Source: Hyphomicrobiaceae bacterium (GTDB lineage Bacteria > Pseudomonadota > Alphaproteobacteria > Rhizobiales > Hyphomicrobiaceae). From it: DNA of 64,000 nt. The stretch covers positions 1-64,000 of the forward strand of contig JAHDXT010000010.1 of NCBI GenBank assembly GCA_023384095.1. Reading direction: 5' to 3'. The notes under the pieces were generated by a model. It ran no database searches. It had not been told where the DNA came from and saw only the letters and a program-made list of their open reading frames with translations. Of this stretch, positions 9,301-19,699 are shown in pieces; the first letter of the stretch is position 1; every line of letters begins with the position of its first letter. A program made the translations under genes and the position numbers.

Positions 9301-9789
9301 CACGGCGAGGCCGCCGGCGATGGTGCCGGTGAGGATTGCGAAGAACGTCGCGCCCTCGACGAGCGCGTTGCCGGCCGGCAGCTCGCGGGTGGCGAGATGG
9401 TCCGGCAGGATGCCGTACTTGATCGGCCCGAACAGCGCCGCCATGATGCCGAACAGAGCGAGCGCGAGGAACAGGAGGGGGATGGAATCCAGCAGGAAGC
9501 CGGCCGCGGCGATGCCCGCGAAGGGGATCTCGGCGAGCTTGAGCCGGCGCGCGACGGCCGCCTTGTCGTACTTGTCGGCGATCTCGCCGCCGAGCGCCGA
9601 CAGGACGAGAAACGGAGCGATGAGGACGCCGCCGGCCAGTGTGACCAGGGCGCCGCTCTGGCCGGTCGCGGTGTGGTAGAGGATCAGGATGACCAGCGCG
9701 TTCTTGACGAAATTGTCGTTGAGTGCGGAGAAGAGCTGGCACCAGAAGATCGGCGCGAAGCGCCTCGAGATCATCAGTTGTTGGAACAT
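6370..9789 (-). CDS. MFS transporter / acyltransferase / acyl-ACP synthetase fusion (Aas-LplT type)
   Basis: A 1139-residue, three-part protein for recycling lysophospholipid at the inner membrane. Residues about 1-410 are a multi-helix MFS domain resembling the lysophospholipid flippase LplT. Residues about 430-620 are a PlsC acyltransferase with the HX4D motif NHTSLMDGP (His457, Asp462) and FPEGR. The rest is an AMP-binding adenylation domain with FTSGSEGTPKGVV near residue 795. In E. coli these functions are split between lplT and aas; fused forms are common in alphaproteobacteria. The start at 9789 has GAGGGGA just upstream; an ATG 19 codons earlier lacks this. Confidence 0.92.
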   Translation of the reverse strand: MFQQLMISRRFAPIFWCQLFSALNDNFVKNALVILILYHTATGQSGALVTLAGGVLIAPFLVLSALGGEIADKYDKAAVARRLKLAEIPFAGIAAAGFLLDSIPLLFLALALFGIMAALFGPIKYGILPDHLATRELPAGNALVEGATFFAILTGTIAGGLAVAEKDAAGLIAVIVMAMAVLALLSARAIPPTGAAAPHLGITANPLRSTLALVRGLKAEPRLWTGGLIVSWFWLVGVIALSLLPTLTKEQLGGTAEVVTLSLFIFTVGISAGSLAAARASRLRPNLALVPIGALLMGLFSLDLAWAATGLAPAAVAMGPGDVLGSSAGLRLMFDLFALAVAGGLFIVPSFAAVQAWAPPDRRARVVAAVNVLNAVFMTVASLGVAGAQYAGATAPLILLGLGLANLVVLGLVVHAWGKDGVQDIAAFVFRLGYGLEVKGLEHVPPAGERVIITPNHTSLMDGPVMHAILPGHAAFAVDTAISQAWWVKPFLKLINAHTMDPTRPMATRTLVNLVKQGETLVIFPEGRVTVTGGLMKVYDGAAMIADRADAWIVPVRIEGLAQTPWSYLRPSQIRKAWFPKVRVTVLPPRKLEVPAGLKGKARRQAASAALQDTMIDAAVETARLDQTLFEALAEAKATRDTGKPIVADALGTELSYRRLILGAQVLGRRLAPLAPPGAAVGVMLPNSAGVAVSFFALQTIGRVPAMINYTAGPQNVVSACRAAGVEVVLTSRAFVEKARLGELVARLSLGHKVVFLEDVRTAITMADKVAGLLLGSRPQVVRDCNEPAAVLFTSGSEGTPKGVVLSHRNILANATQSLTRIAAHGDDKVFNVLPVFHSFGLTAGLVMPLTGGVPVYLYPSPLHYRIVPELVYQTNATILFGTDTFLNGYARAAHPYDLHSVRLILAGAEAVKQRTRDIYLEKFGVRILEGYGVTETAPVLAINTPLANKPGTVGRLSPLMEARLQPVPGIAEGGRLLVRGPNVMLGYYRVERPGVLEPPEDGWHDTGDIVSIDAQGFITIKGRAKRFAKIGGEMVSLSAVEALAAGLWPNALTVVVALPDARKGERLVLLTTQADAGREAILRHAKAAGASELAVPSVVLAVPALPLLGSGKPDYGATLSLAAEKLAGAAVQASGVAA

Positions 9790-9923
9790 CCGGGTCCCCT
9801 CGAAAGCGGTCGGCCAGCCCGAGGTCCCGCGGCGAGGCCCTGCCAAGCTACGGAATGAATAAGAGGATTCTGGTTAAAGAACGGCTGCGCCCGCACCTTT
9901 TGCGTGGGCCCACGGCAAGGCGA

Positions 9924-10577
9924 TCAAGGCCGCCAGGTCAGGAAGTTCGCGATCAGGCGGAGGCCTAGCGCCTGGCTCTTCTCGGGGTGGAACTGGGTGC
10001 CCGCCACGTTCCCTTTGGCGACGATGGCCGTCACCGGACCGCCGTAGTCCGTCTCCGCCACGAGGACATTGCGCTCGCGCGCCAGCAGATGGAAGGAATG
10101 GACGAAGTAGGCGTGCAAACCCTGCGGTCCGGTGCGGATGCCGGCCAGCAGCGGGTGATCGTTGACGATATCCAGGACGTTCCAACCCATGTGCGGGATT
10201 TTCAGGGCCGGGTCGGCTGGCTCGACGGCCTTGACGTCGCCGTCGATCCAGCCGAGGCCCGGCGTCTCGCAAAACTCGAGCCCGCGCCTCGCCATGAGCT
10301 GCATCCCGACGCAGATGCCGAGGAACGGCCGTCCGCGCCCCGCGACGGCAGCTTCCAGGGACTGGCGCAGGCCCGGCACCGCATCGAGGCCCCGCTTGCA
10401 GTCGGCGAACGAGCCGACGCCCGGCAGCACCAGCCGGTCCGCGGCGCCGACGTCCTCGGGCCTGGCGCTCACCTCGATTTGCGACGCGACGCCGGCCTCG
10501 AGCGCGGCCCGCTCGAACGCCTTCAGCGCCGAGTGCAGGTTGCCCGACCCGTAATCGATGATGACGACCCGCTGCAT
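9924..10577 (-). CDS. hisH: Imidazole glycerol phosphate synthase, glutamine amidotransferase subunit HisH
   Basis: Supplies ammonia from glutamine to HisF for imidazole ring closure in histidine biosynthesis. It is 217 residues, normal length. The nucleophile is Cys89 in [10 protein letters not shown], with His197 and Glu199 in TQFHPEKSQ completing the triad. It lies 10 bp after the DUF2628 gene and downstream of hisB. The hisA and hisF genes, which normally follow immediately, are absent from the window. Confidence 0.96.
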   Translation of the reverse strand: MQRVVIIDYGSGNLHSALKAFERAALEAGVASQIEVSARPEDVGAADRLVLPGVGSFADCKRGLDAVPGLRQSLEAAVAGRGRPFLGICVGMQLMARRGLEFCETPGLGWIDGDVKAVEPADPALKIPHMGWNVLDIVNDHPLLAGIRTGPQGLHAYFVHSFHLLARERNVLVAETDYGGPVTAIVAKGNVAGTQFHPEKSQALGLRLIANFLTWRP

Positions 10578-10587
10578 CGGCTCGCCT

Positions 10588-11094
10588 CTATGCCCGCGAG
10601 CCGGCTGGACTGGCCGGCTCGAGGCCGCCGGCGCCGCGGACCGGCTCCTCCGGGGCTGAGCGGGACCCTGCGCTCAGGCGCACCGAGCCGTCGTCCCGCT
10701 CCTCGACTTTCTCGCCGAGCCAGGCCTGGAAGAAGCGCCGCTCGCAGTCGGATTCCGAGTGCCCGGTGACCACGCCCAGCGTTCGCCACCCTCTGCGGTC
10801 CAGCTTCCAGCGCCGCAATGCCCCCGCCTCGAACCCGAGCGCGAGGTGCACGGCGAGGGTTCCCAATGCCACCCATTGAGTGCTGACGCCGGCCTCCAGG
10901 AGGGCGGCGTCGAGCGCCGCCACCGCGACGACGTAGAGCAGCAGAACGAGCCACATCCGGTGCCACAGCATCCACAGCGGCGCGAACAGCGCCGCCATCC
11001 ACGAGAACCCCTCGCGGACGAACACCAGCCGCTCCGCCCGTTTCAGCCGGTTGGCGGGACGGTTCGGAGCCTCGTGGACTGTATAGGCCTGCAA
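10588..11094 (-). CDS. DUF2628 membrane protein
   Basis: A 168-residue protein of unknown function. An N-terminal polar stretch (about 1-30) precedes two or three hydrophobic helices around residues 32-85 ([19 protein letters not shown]). A soluble tail follows, with the [20 protein letters not shown] block typical of DUF2628. The gene sits between hisB and hisH; to my knowledge this placement is common in Hyphomicrobiales, so it may be cotranscribed with the histidine genes without acting in that pathway. Confidence 0.8.
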   Translation of the reverse strand: MQAYTVHEAPNRPANRLKRAERLVFVREGFSWMAALFAPLWMLWHRMWLVLLLYVVAVAALDAALLEAGVSTQWVALGTLAVHLALGFEAGALRRWKLDRRGWRTLGVVTGHSESDCERRFFQAWLGEKVEERDDGSVRLSAGSRSAPEEPVRGAGGLEPASPAGSRA

Positions 11095-11120
11095 ACGCTT
11101 GCTCCGGTCCGGTTCGTGCC

Positions 11121-11717
11121 TCAGCCGGCGAGCCGTCCCTTGGTCGACGGCACGCGCCCGGCCTGCCGCGGGTCCTCGGCGATGGCGGCCCGCAAGGCCC
11201 GCGCCAGGCCCTTGTAGCAGGTCTCGGCGATGTGGTGGTTATTCTCGCCGTAGAGCGTCGCCACGTGCAAGGTGATGCCGGCGTTCTGCGCGAATGCCTG
11301 GAACCATTCGCGGAACAGCTCCGTATCCATCCCGCCCAGCCTGGGCCGCGAGAACGCGACATTCCACACCAGGTACGGCCTGCCGGAGACATCGACGGCG
11401 ACGCGCGTCAGCGCCTCGTCCATGGCGAGGTGGACATCGGCATAGCGCGTGATGCCCGACTTGTCGCCCAGCGCCGCGGCCACGGCCTGCCCGAGCGCGA
11501 TCCCGCTGTCCTCGACCGTATGGTGGGCATCGACGTGCAGGTCGCCCTTGGCGCGCATCGTAATATCGATGAGCGAATGCCGCGCAAGCTGCTCGAGCAT
11601 GTGGTCGAGGAAGCCGATGCCCGTTTCGATGTCGAACGAGCCGGAGCCGTCGAGATCGACGCTGGCCTCGATCTCGGTCTCCTTCGTCTTGCGCTCGATG
11701 GTGGCGGTCCGCGTCAC
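11121..11717 (-). CDS. hisB: Imidazoleglycerol-phosphate dehydratase HisB
   Basis: Dehydrates imidazole glycerol phosphate to imidazole acetol phosphate in histidine synthesis. It is a 198-residue monofunctional enzyme. Metal-binding histidine motifs are visible: [27 protein letters not shown] and [18 protein letters not shown]. It is divergent from hslV across about 140 bp and is the first gene of the hisB-DUF2628-hisH group. Confidence 0.97.
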   Translation of the reverse strand: MTRTATIERKTKETEIEASVDLDGSGSFDIETGIGFLDHMLEQLARHSLIDITMRAKGDLHVDAHHTVEDSGIALGQAVAAALGDKSGITRYADVHLAMDEALTRVAVDVSGRPYLVWNVAFSRPRLGGMDTELFREWFQAFAQNAGITLHVATLYGENNHHIAETCYKGLARALRAAIAEDPRQAGRVPSTKGRLAG

Positions 11718-11734
11718 GTGGCAGGAACCCTCGG

Positions 11735-11763
11735 CTTGATTGTTCCAAAACAGGCGTTTATCA
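11735..11763 (+). promoter_or_regulatory. Candidate heat-shock (RpoH) promoter for hslV
   Basis: CTTG at 11735-11738 and TTTATCA at 11757-11763 are 18 bp apart. They resemble the alphaproteobacterial sigma-32 pattern CTTG-N17/18-CYTATNT with two mismatches in the -10. hslVU is a classic heat-shock operon, which supports the guess. The leader to the hslV start would be about 90 nt. Confidence 0.35.
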
Positions 11764-11858
11764 GCTTGCGCGGCACCGGGGTAGAGGGCATTCCGCCGAA
11801 CCCTCCCCAGCCCCTTGCTTTCCCCGGCCGCCGTCCCAACCTACCTTGGGTGTTGACC

Positions 11859-12425
11859 ATGCGCGATTTCCCTCCCCCCAGCGAGCCCGGCTGGCACGGC
11901 ACCACGATCCTGACCGTTCGCAAGGGCGGCCGCGTCGTGATCGCGGGCGACGGCCAGGTGAGCTTCGGCGCCACCGTCGTCAAGTCGAAGGCCCGCAAGG
12001 TCCGCTCCGTGCTCCGCGGCGACGTGATCGGCGGGTTCGCCGGCGCCACAGCCGACGCCTTCACGCTGTTCGAGCGGCTCGAGGGCAAGCTCGAGCAGTA
12101 TCCGGGGCAGCTCATGCGCTCGGCGGTAGAGCTCGCCAAGGACTGGCGGACCGACCGCTACCTGCGCCGGCTCGAGGCGATGATGATCGTCGCCGATCGC
12201 ACCACGACCCTCGTCCTGACGGGCACCGGCGACGTCCTGGAACCGGAGCACGACGTCATGGGTATCGGCTCTGGCGGCATGTTCGCGCTCGCCGCGGCCC
12301 GCGCATTGCTGGACCAGCCGCTCGAGGCCGAGGCGATCGCGCGCAAGGCCATGGCGATCGCTGCCGACATATGCGTCTACACCAACCGGAACGTGGTCGT
12401 GGAGAGCCTGCCCAGCGATAAATAG
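11859..12425 (+). CDS. hslV: ATP-dependent protease, peptidase subunit HslV
   Basis: Threonine protease that forms the double-hexamer core of the HslUV (ClpQY) proteasome-like complex. It is 188 residues from ATG 11859. The catalytic Thr is Thr15 in [12 protein letters not shown], so a 14-residue propeptide must be removed; E. coli loses only the initiator Met. The motifs GDGQVSFG and [16 protein letters not shown] are conserved. The reading frame continues open upstream, but that part has no similarity to HslV. A drug-efflux gene separates it from its partner hslU. Confidence 0.95.
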   Translation: MRDFPPPSEPGWHGTTILTVRKGGRVVIAGDGQVSFGATVVKSKARKVRSVLRGDVIGGFAGATADAFTLFERLEGKLEQYPGQLMRSAVELAKDWRTDRYLRRLEAMMIVADRTTTLVLTGTGDVLEPEHDVMGIGSGGMFALAAARALLDQPLEAEAIARKAMAIAADICVYTNRNVVVESLPSDK

Positions 12426-12497
12426 GCGATTGGGGAAGGCCGTTGCCGGACGCTGACGACCGCGGAAGAGGGCACGCCTGATCGAGACAAGAGGTGG

Positions 12498-12836
12498 ATG
12501 GAAGCTCAGGATATGATCGCTTGGGGGTACCTTCTGATTGCCGGCGCCTGCGAGGTCGCCGCGACAACGGCGTTTCGCTTTACGGACGGCTTCACGAAGC
12601 TCGGGCCGACGCTGGCGTTCGCGGGCTCGGCCGTCGCCAGCCTCCTCCTGCTGCAGATGTCGCTCGCCGGCATTCCCCTCGGTACCGCCTATGCGGTCTG
12701 GACGGGCATCGGGGCTGCCGGCACCGCCGTTCTCGGGACCATGTACTTCAACGAGCCCGCCACGACCATGCGCCTCTTCTTTCTGATCCTGCTCATCGGC
12801 TCCATTCTGGGCTTGAAGCTCGCGTCGTCCAACTGA
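12498..12836 (+). CDS. SMR-family small multidrug efflux protein
   Basis: A 112-residue inner-membrane protein with four predicted helices. The membrane-embedded glutamate sits in [13 protein letters not shown], equivalent to Glu14 of EmrE, and the typical [13 protein letters not shown] block is in helix 3. By family it is a proton-coupled exporter of quaternary ammonium or guanidinium compounds; I cannot tell EmrE from SugE/Gdx type. ATG 12498 has a GAGG only 3 bp upstream, so ATG 12513 (MIAWGY) may be the true start. It lies between hslV and hslU and reads the same way. Confidence 0.88.
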   Translation: MEAQDMIAWGYLLIAGACEVAATTAFRFTDGFTKLGPTLAFAGSAVASLLLLQMSLAGIPLGTAYAVWTGIGAAGTAVLGTMYFNEPATTMRLFFLILLIGSILGLKLASSN

Positions 12837-12846
12837 GGCAGGCCAG

Positions 12847-14160
<1,314 letters not shown>

Positions 14161-14207
14161 GCTTCGCGAACGATATCGAGCGCGAGGAATGCCCGGGGAG
14201 GCGAGCC

Positions 14208-14774
14208 ATGCCCCGACTGTTCACCGGCATCGAGGTTCCGGACCCCGTGCGCGAGGCCCTCTCGCGCCTGAGGCAGCCCCTTCCCGGCGCGCGCTGGATC
14301 GATCCCGAGAACTACCACATCACGCTTCGCTTCGCGGGCGACGTCGACAACCGGATGGCGGCGGAGTTCGCGCACGCGCTCGACGAGATCGAGACCGAGG
14401 CGTTCGAGCTGCGCTTCTCCGGTACCGGGACATTCGGCGGCAGCGATCCGCGCTCGCTGTGGGCCCGGATCGAGCCGAGCCCCGATCTCGATGCGCTCAT
14501 GCGCGCTCACGAGCGAGCTGCGCGGGCCGCGGGTCTGCAGCCGGAAACGCGGAAGTTCAAGCCGCACGTCACCATGGCCCGGCTGCGCAACACCGGCGTC
14601 GAGGCCGTCGCCCGATATCTCCAGCGGCACGGCGCGTTCCGCACCGAGCCTTTCCCCGTCAGCAGGTTCGCCCTGTTCTCGTCCAAGCCGCAGGTCGGCG
14701 GCGGACCTTACGTCATCGAGGAGACATACACGCTGCTCGGCGGGGATTACGCCGAGTACGAGGACGAATACTGA
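14208..14774 (+). CDS. thpR: RNA 2',3'-cyclic phosphodiesterase (2'-5' RNA ligase family)
   Basis: A 188-residue 2H-phosphoesterase. The two HxTx motifs are at His37 (HITLRFAGD) and His120 (HVTMARL). Family members open 2',3'-cyclic phosphates on RNA ends. GGGGAGG precedes the ATG. Its 3' end overlaps the convergent phosphatase gene by 28 bp. Confidence 0.92.
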   Translation: MPRLFTGIEVPDPVREALSRLRQPLPGARWIDPENYHITLRFAGDVDNRMAAEFAHALDEIETEAFELRFSGTGTFGGSDPRSLWARIEPSPDLDALMRAHERAARAAGLQPETRKFKPHVTMARLRNTGVEAVARYLQRHGAFRTEPFPVSRFALFSSKPQVGGGPYVIEETYTLLGGDYAEYEDEY

Positions 14775-15241
14775 TCGCAGTGGGCGGCCAGCTCCAGCAC
14801 CAGCCCCTGGACGCCGGCGCTGATCAGCTCGAGCGCCAGCTCGTATTCGGCCGACGCGCCGGCCCACGGGTCGGGCACCTCGTCCCGGCCCGATCGCCGC
14901 GCGAACTCCATCAGCAGCCGGATCTTGCTGCTTGTCCCGTCCGGAGCCAGCTCGAGGAGCTGGACGAGTGTCTCGCGGTCCATTGCGAGGATCAGGTCGA
15001 AGCGGTGGAAATCCTCAGGCGCGAACGCCCGCTGGCGATGGCCGGAGATATCGACTCCGCGCGCGAGCGTCGCCCTGGCGGCCCTCGCGTCGGCGCCCTC
15101 GCCCGGAGAACGGCACGCGATGCCCGCCGAACCGATCTCGACCGCGTCCGTCAGGTCGAGGAGGTCCAGATCCCGGCGCAGCAAGCCCGCCGCCATCGGC
15201 GAGCGGCACGTATTTCCGGCGCAGACGAACAGAACCCGCAA
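14747..15241 (-). CDS. Low-molecular-weight protein-tyrosine phosphatase
   Basis: A 164-residue LMW-PTP. The P-loop CX5R is Cys7 to Arg13 ([12 protein letters not shown]) right at the N-terminus, and the general-acid loop is VPDPWAG near residue 117. The start is TTG at 15241, with AAGGAG 8 bp upstream; no ATG would keep the P-loop. No exopolysaccharide kinase or arsenic gene is nearby, so the substrate is unknown. Confidence 0.9.
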   Translation of the reverse strand: MRVLFVCAGNTCRSPMAAGLLRRDLDLLDLTDAVEIGSAGIACRSPGEGADARAARATLARGVDISGHRQRAFAPEDFHRFDLILAMDRETLVQLLELAPDGTSSKIRLLMEFARRSGRDEVPDPWAGASAEYELALELISAGVQGLVLELAAHCDQYSSSYSA

Positions 15242-15321
15242 CGGAATCGCTCCTTGCTATCCGCACCCGCACGGAGCGCCTTATCTCGCATGCAAATGTG
15301 CCGCAAGCATGGAGGACCAGA

Positions 15322-15621
15322 ATGGCCCGCAAGCTCACAGAAGCCGAGCGGAACGAAGCGCTCGCCCGCCTTCCGCATTGGCGTGGCGTGGATGGCCGCG
15401 ACGCGATAGCACGCGGTTACAAGTTCGCCGATTTCAACGCCGCCTTCGGCTTCATGACGCGTGTGGCGCTGATCGCCGAGAGGATGAACCACCACCCCGA
15501 GTGGTCGAACGTGTGGAATCGCGTCGGCGTCACCCTGTCCAGCCACGATGCCGGCGGGCTGACGGAGCGCGACATAAAGTTGGCCGAGGCCATGGACCGG
15601 ATTGCCGGGCCTCAGTCCTGA
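15322..15621 (+). CDS. phhB: Pterin-4a-carbinolamine dehydratase
   Basis: A 99-residue enzyme that dehydrates 4a-hydroxytetrahydropterin, recycling the pterin cofactor. The active-site signature is clear: [14 protein letters not shown] followed by [20 protein letters not shown] lies 6 bp before ATG 15322. No phenylalanine hydroxylase is in the window, so the role here is not fixed by context. Confidence 0.93.
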   Translation: MARKLTEAERNEALARLPHWRGVDGRDAIARGYKFADFNAAFGFMTRVALIAERMNHHPEWSNVWNRVGVTLSSHDAGGLTERDIKLAEAMDRIAGPQS

Positions 15622-15639
15622 CCCGCTCGACGTGGCCCG

Positions 15640-16422
15640 TCAGCGCCGCCGCCGCGTTTTGCGCTTGCCGCGGCGTGGCGCTGCGACGGCCTCGGTCCCG
15701 GCGGCGGCAGAGCTCGACTTCAGCCTGCGCAGCTCGGCACGGGCAAGCTTGTCGCCCTTCCGCACGCGGGCTTCCAGCGCATAGATGCGGTGGCGGTCGC
15801 GCGATTCCTGCTCCCACGGGTGCGACCTGCATTTGCAGCTCTCGTCGTAGATCGCCTGATAGAAGAAAGCAGTCGGCAAAGCGCTGTACGGCCGGCCGCT
15901 CAGATCGACCATTTCCTCCATGCCGCCGCCGGGGTTGCGGTGCGTGAACAGCTTCGCCGGAGTGCTGCAGCTCTGCTTGCAAACCTCCTGGTCGCTCGCA
16001 AAACGGCTGCTGGTCGTCGAGAAGCTTACCGGCCAGGCGTAGCCGTCGCAAAGCCGCACGCACACGGTCCGATAGGTGCCGGACCCGTTCGCCTGCTCCG
16101 CCTCTGGCCGCGAGACACCGAGCGGCGAACGGAACGCGTCGGACGGACTTGGAGACCCGAGTGGCGCGGCCGCATTGCCTGGCCCTCCCCGCCAGAACCG
16201 GCCGCTGCGGACGCTTTGCATCCATTCGTCGTCCGAGTTGAGCACGCTCGCGACTTGGCCGGATTCGGGCACAAACAGACGCCAGCCGGCCCGCAGCGCG
16301 TCGCCGCCGGTCGATGTCGAAGCCGCGACGGCCATTGCGACGGCCGCGCAGACCGCGCCGGCGCTGGCCACTCGGCGGACGGCTCGTATTGGCCGCGACA
16401 AGCTTCTCGAACGCCCGAACAT
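15640..16422 (-). CDS. DUF2865 exported protein
   Basis: A 260-residue protein of unknown function from a Hyphomicrobiales-restricted family. An N-terminal Arg-rich segment and an Ala/Val hydrophobic stretch (about 18-37) look like a signal anchor or export signal. The core (about 120-215) carries the family signature TYRTVCVRLCDGYAWPVSFST, then paired cysteines (EVCKQSC, CKCR) and a GRPYSALPTAFFY block. The tail is very basic (RRGKRKTRRRR). The even set of cysteines suggests disulphides in the periplasm. Confidence 0.85.
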   Translation of the reverse strand: MFGRSRSLSRPIRAVRRVASAGAVCAAVAMAVAASTSTGGDALRAGWRLFVPESGQVASVLNSDDEWMQSVRSGRFWRGGPGNAAAPLGSPSPSDAFRSPLGVSRPEAEQANGSGTYRTVCVRLCDGYAWPVSFSTTSSRFASDQEVCKQSCSTPAKLFTHRNPGGGMEEMVDLSGRPYSALPTAFFYQAIYDESCKCRSHPWEQESRDRHRIYALEARVRKGDKLARAELRRLKSSSAAAGTEAVAAPRRGKRKTRRRR

Positions 16423-16548
16423 TGCGATGCGACTGCCCGATCCGTGGCGAGCGCCGTCGCACGCAGGCCAACGGCCGCGTCCTCCCGCTGCCCGCGGAGA
16501 AAACCGCCTCTGAAATCGCCGAAACCCGGATCGGTTCCCTCGCGCGCG

Positions 16549-17334
16549 TCAGCGCGGGGCAAGGCGGATGGCGCCATCGAGCCGGATGCCGACGCCGTTC
16601 AGCATAACGTTCTCGCAGATGTGCAGCGCCAGCATCGCGTACTCGGACGGGTCGCCGAGGCGCGAGGGGAACGGCACGGTCGCCGCCAGCGACTTTCTCG
16701 CGTCCTCCGGCAGGCCTGCGAACATCGGCGTCTGAAACAGGCCGGGAAGGATGCTGCACACGCGCACGCCGTCGCGCGACAGATCGCGGGCGATCGGAAG
16801 GGTCATCGATGCCACGCCGCCTTTCGAGGCCGCATAGGCCACCTGGCCGATCTGGCCGTCCTCGGCCGCCACCGAGGCGGTCATGATGACGACGCCGCGC
16901 TCGCCGTCGGGCGGCATCGCGTCCAGCGCCAGCATCCCCTTGGCGCACTTCGAGATCATCAGGAACGTGCCGACGAGATTGACCTGGACGACCTTGGCGA
17001 AGCTGGCGAGGTCGTGCGGCTCGACGGCGCCTGTTTCCTTGTCGCGCCGCACGATGCGTCTTGCGATGGCGATCCCCGCGCAGTTGACGAGGATGCGTTC
17101 CTGTCCGTGGGCTGCCCGCGCCGCGCCGAGCGCTGCATCGACGCTCGCCTCGTCGGTGACGTCGCAGCGGGCGTAGGTGCCGCCGATCCGGCCGGCGAGC
17201 TCGCGACCCGCGGCCTCGTTGAGATCGAGCACGGCAACCTTGACCCCTTTGCCGGCGAGCGCGCTCGCTGTGGCGGCGCCGAGACCTGACGCGCCCCCGG
17301 TGACGACGGCTGCAACATCCTTCCCGAGCTTCAT
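16549..17334 (-). CDS. SDR-family 3-hydroxyacyl-CoA dehydrogenase-like oxidoreductase
   Basis: A 261-residue short-chain dehydrogenase. It has the NAD-binding TGGASGLG motif near residue 12, an Asp ending strand 2 (VLDLNE, NAD preference), and Ser-Tyr-Lys catalysis in TASVAAEDGQ...YAASK. Overall it resembles type-2 3-hydroxyacyl-CoA dehydrogenase (HSD17B10-like). The start at 17334 has AGGGAG upstream; an ATG 18 codons earlier has no Shine-Dalgarno sequence. It is the last gene of the minus-strand group with the TRAP transporter. Confidence 0.88.
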   Translation of the reverse strand: MKLGKDVAAVVTGGASGLGAATASALAGKGVKVAVLDLNEAAGRELAGRIGGTYARCDVTDEASVDAALGAARAAHGQERILVNCAGIAIARRIVRRDKETGAVEPHDLASFAKVVQVNLVGTFLMISKCAKGMLALDAMPPDGERGVVIMTASVAAEDGQIGQVAYAASKGGVASMTLPIARDLSRDGVRVCSILPGLFQTPMFAGLPEDARKSLAATVPFPSRLGDPSEYAMLALHICENVMLNGVGIRLDGAIRLAPR

Positions 17335-17406
17335 ATCGACGAACTCCCTGTTCCCGGCGCCCAGGCGCCGCGCGGCTGCATGCTCCACTGGAGCTCTCGG
17401 TTGACC

Positions 17407-19614
17407 TCAACCCGGCCGTAGCCGCTGCATCGCGACGGCAGCCGCGACAGCCGCGAGACCGAAGGGCACGTTCCAGGCAATATGAATGATCGGCATGTCG
17501 CTCGTGAGCGGGAAGCCGGTCAGTGGCCCCAGCAGCGCATCGATCAGCACCGGGAAGATGAGCAGGAGCCCTGCCGCCCAGAACAACGCCGTCTCGATCG
17601 CTGAATTCCTCCTCAGCATCCAGCCCTGCAGGGCGAAGGCCAGCGCCACGATGCCGGCCGCCGTCGTCAGCGCGATCTCGACGACGGCGATCCAGCCATG
17701 TCCCTTCGGCAGGTTGAGCAGGAGTCCGACGCCCAGCGGGTCGACAACGAACACGAATGGCACGAGGAAGGCCGGCATCGTGTATTTCCAGGACTGCAGC
17801 GTGGTCGTGTACGGGTTGCCGCCGGTGATCGCGGCGGCGGCGAACGGCGACAGCGCGGTCGGCGGCGAGACCTCCGACAGGACGGCGTAGTAGAAGATGA
17901 ACATGTGCGCGGCGAAGTCGGGCACGCCGAGCTTGATGAGCGCCGGGGCGGCGATGACGGCGCACATGATGTAGGAGGCGGTCACCGGCACCGCGAGGCC
18001 GACGATCCACACGATGCCCGCCGTGAACAGCGTGGTCAGCAGCAGACTGCCCTGCGCGTAGCCGATGATGATGTCGGCGAACCGCTGGGCGAGGCCCGTC
18101 AGCGTCACGACGCCGACGATGATGCCCGCGGTGGCGCAGGTGGCCGCGACGTTGAGCACGCCCGTGGTGCCGTCCCGCAGGGCTTCGACCAGCCGGCCCG
18201 TGACCGGCGCGAGCTGCGGCAGGAACAGGCCGATCAGGGAGGTGCCGACGAGCGCCGAGTAGACCGTCAGCGACAGCATCTCTTCCCGCGGAAAGCCCGA
18301 TGCGACGAGCCCGATCCCGACGGCGATCGTCCCGGCCACAACGATGCGCGGCACCAGCGCCGTATCAGGACGGATCGCGCTCGAGCCGATGGCCAGCATG
18401 GTGGCCCAGAAGACGGAGAGCACGGGCGAGAAGCCCAGCAGCATGAAGGCGATGATGGAGATGAGCGACCCGAAGTGGAACCAGTAGCCGACGAACAGGC
18501 GCCACAGCGTCCCCTTCTCGACCATCAGCTCGCTGCCGCCGCCGTGCTTGCTGGCGTCGATCTCGACCATGGCCCAGATCGCCAGGTAGTAGAGCAGGGT
18601 CGGGATGACGGCCATCAGGATGACGTCGAAATAGGAGATCTTGAGGAACTCGGCGATGAGGAAGGCGGCGGCACCGAGCACCGGCGGCGAGATGATGGCC
18701 CCGAGGCCGCCGGCCGCCAGCAGGCCGCCCGCGGCGTTCTTCTCGTAGCCGGCCTTGGCGAGCAGCGGGTAGGCGACGGTGCCGATCGTCACCGTGGTGG
18801 CGACACCCGAGCCGGAGGGGCCGCCGAGCAGGAACGAGGAGAGCACGACGGCGCGCCCCGCGGAGTTGCGCTTACCGCCCATCGCGGCGAACGAGAAATC
18901 GATGAAGAACTTGCCGGCGCCCGACACCTGCAGGATCGCGCCGAAGATCGTGAACAGGATGATCAGGCTCGATGAGACGTCGACGGTTGTTCCGAAAATG
19001 CCTTCGAGCGTCATGTAAAGATGGCCGACGAGGCGGTCGGGAGGATAGCCGCGATGCGTCCAGGGGGCGCCGAGGTGCTCGCCGAACAGCGCGTAGAGAA
19101 TGAACACGACCGCGACGGCGGGCATGATGAAGCCGGTGGCGCGCCGGGTCCCTTCGAGCAGCAAGGCGATCAGCAGCACGCCGATCCAGAAGTCCATCGG
19201 CTCGGGCGCGATGGCACGGTCGCCGAAGTACTCGCCCTGCATCAGGATGTAGACGATGACGGCGAGGCTCGCCAACGCCATCGCCCAGTCCCACCAGCGG
19301 ATGCGGTCGCGCATTCGCGGCGTCATCGGGAACAACAGGAAGACGAGGAACAGCACGCAGGCCACGTGCACCGGCCGCAGGATGTAGGCCGGAACGATGT
19401 CGTAGGCCGCGTAGATGTGGAACAGCGAGACCCCGACGGCGATGGCCGTGATCACCGAGCCGACGAGCCCGCCGACCCGGTTCGTCGCGCCCTCCTCCTC
19501 CTCGATGAAATGCTCGATGGCTCTGCGCTTGTCCTCTGCCGCCGCATCGACAGCCGCTGGCGAGCCGTCCCCGGTTACCGTCAACGTCACCTCCCGCGGG
19601 GGTTTGCCCCGCAT
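17407..19614 (-). CDS. TRAP transporter fused permease (TAXI type)
   Basis: A 735-residue polytopic membrane protein joining the small (DctQ-like) and large (DctM-like) permease subunits of a TRAP transporter. The DctM-type signatures GGPSGSGVATTVTIG and GAIISPPVLGAAAFLIAEF are present. Its solute-binding partner is the TAXI protein encoded 85 bp upstream. TRAP systems use ion gradients to import organic acids; the substrate here is not shown by sequence. Confidence 0.93.
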   Translation of the reverse strand: MRGKPPREVTLTVTGDGSPAAVDAAAEDKRRAIEHFIEEEEGATNRVGGLVGSVITAIAVGVSLFHIYAAYDIVPAYILRPVHVACVLFLVFLLFPMTPRMRDRIRWWDWAMALASLAVIVYILMQGEYFGDRAIAPEPMDFWIGVLLIALLLEGTRRATGFIMPAVAVVFILYALFGEHLGAPWTHRGYPPDRLVGHLYMTLEGIFGTTVDVSSSLIILFTIFGAILQVSGAGKFFIDFSFAAMGGKRNSAGRAVVLSSFLLGGPSGSGVATTVTIGTVAYPLLAKAGYEKNAAGGLLAAGGLGAIISPPVLGAAAFLIAEFLKISYFDVILMAVIPTLLYYLAIWAMVEIDASKHGGGSELMVEKGTLWRLFVGYWFHFGSLISIIAFMLLGFSPVLSVFWATMLAIGSSAIRPDTALVPRIVVAGTIAVGIGLVASGFPREEMLSLTVYSALVGTSLIGLFLPQLAPVTGRLVEALRDGTTGVLNVAATCATAGIIVGVVTLTGLAQRFADIIIGYAQGSLLLTTLFTAGIVWIVGLAVPVTASYIMCAVIAAPALIKLGVPDFAAHMFIFYYAVLSEVSPPTALSPFAAAAITGGNPYTTTLQSWKYTMPAFLVPFVFVVDPLGVGLLLNLPKGHGWIAVVEIALTTAAGIVALAFALQGWMLRRNSAIETALFWAAGLLLIFPVLIDALLGPLTGFPLTSDMPIIHIAWNVPFGLAAVAAAVAMQRLRPG

Positions 19615-19699
19615 TCTTGTTTCCCGACCGATACCTGGAAAAACGCGTCACCGGGCCGGCGGGACCCGGTGACGTCTGCTGCGGTCGCCGCGGACTCGA

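Noticed and set aside
14747-15241. Arsenate reductase assignment for the LMW phosphatase
   Set aside because: The CX5R loop and DPW loop fit tyrosine phosphatases equally well, and there are no ars genes nearby.
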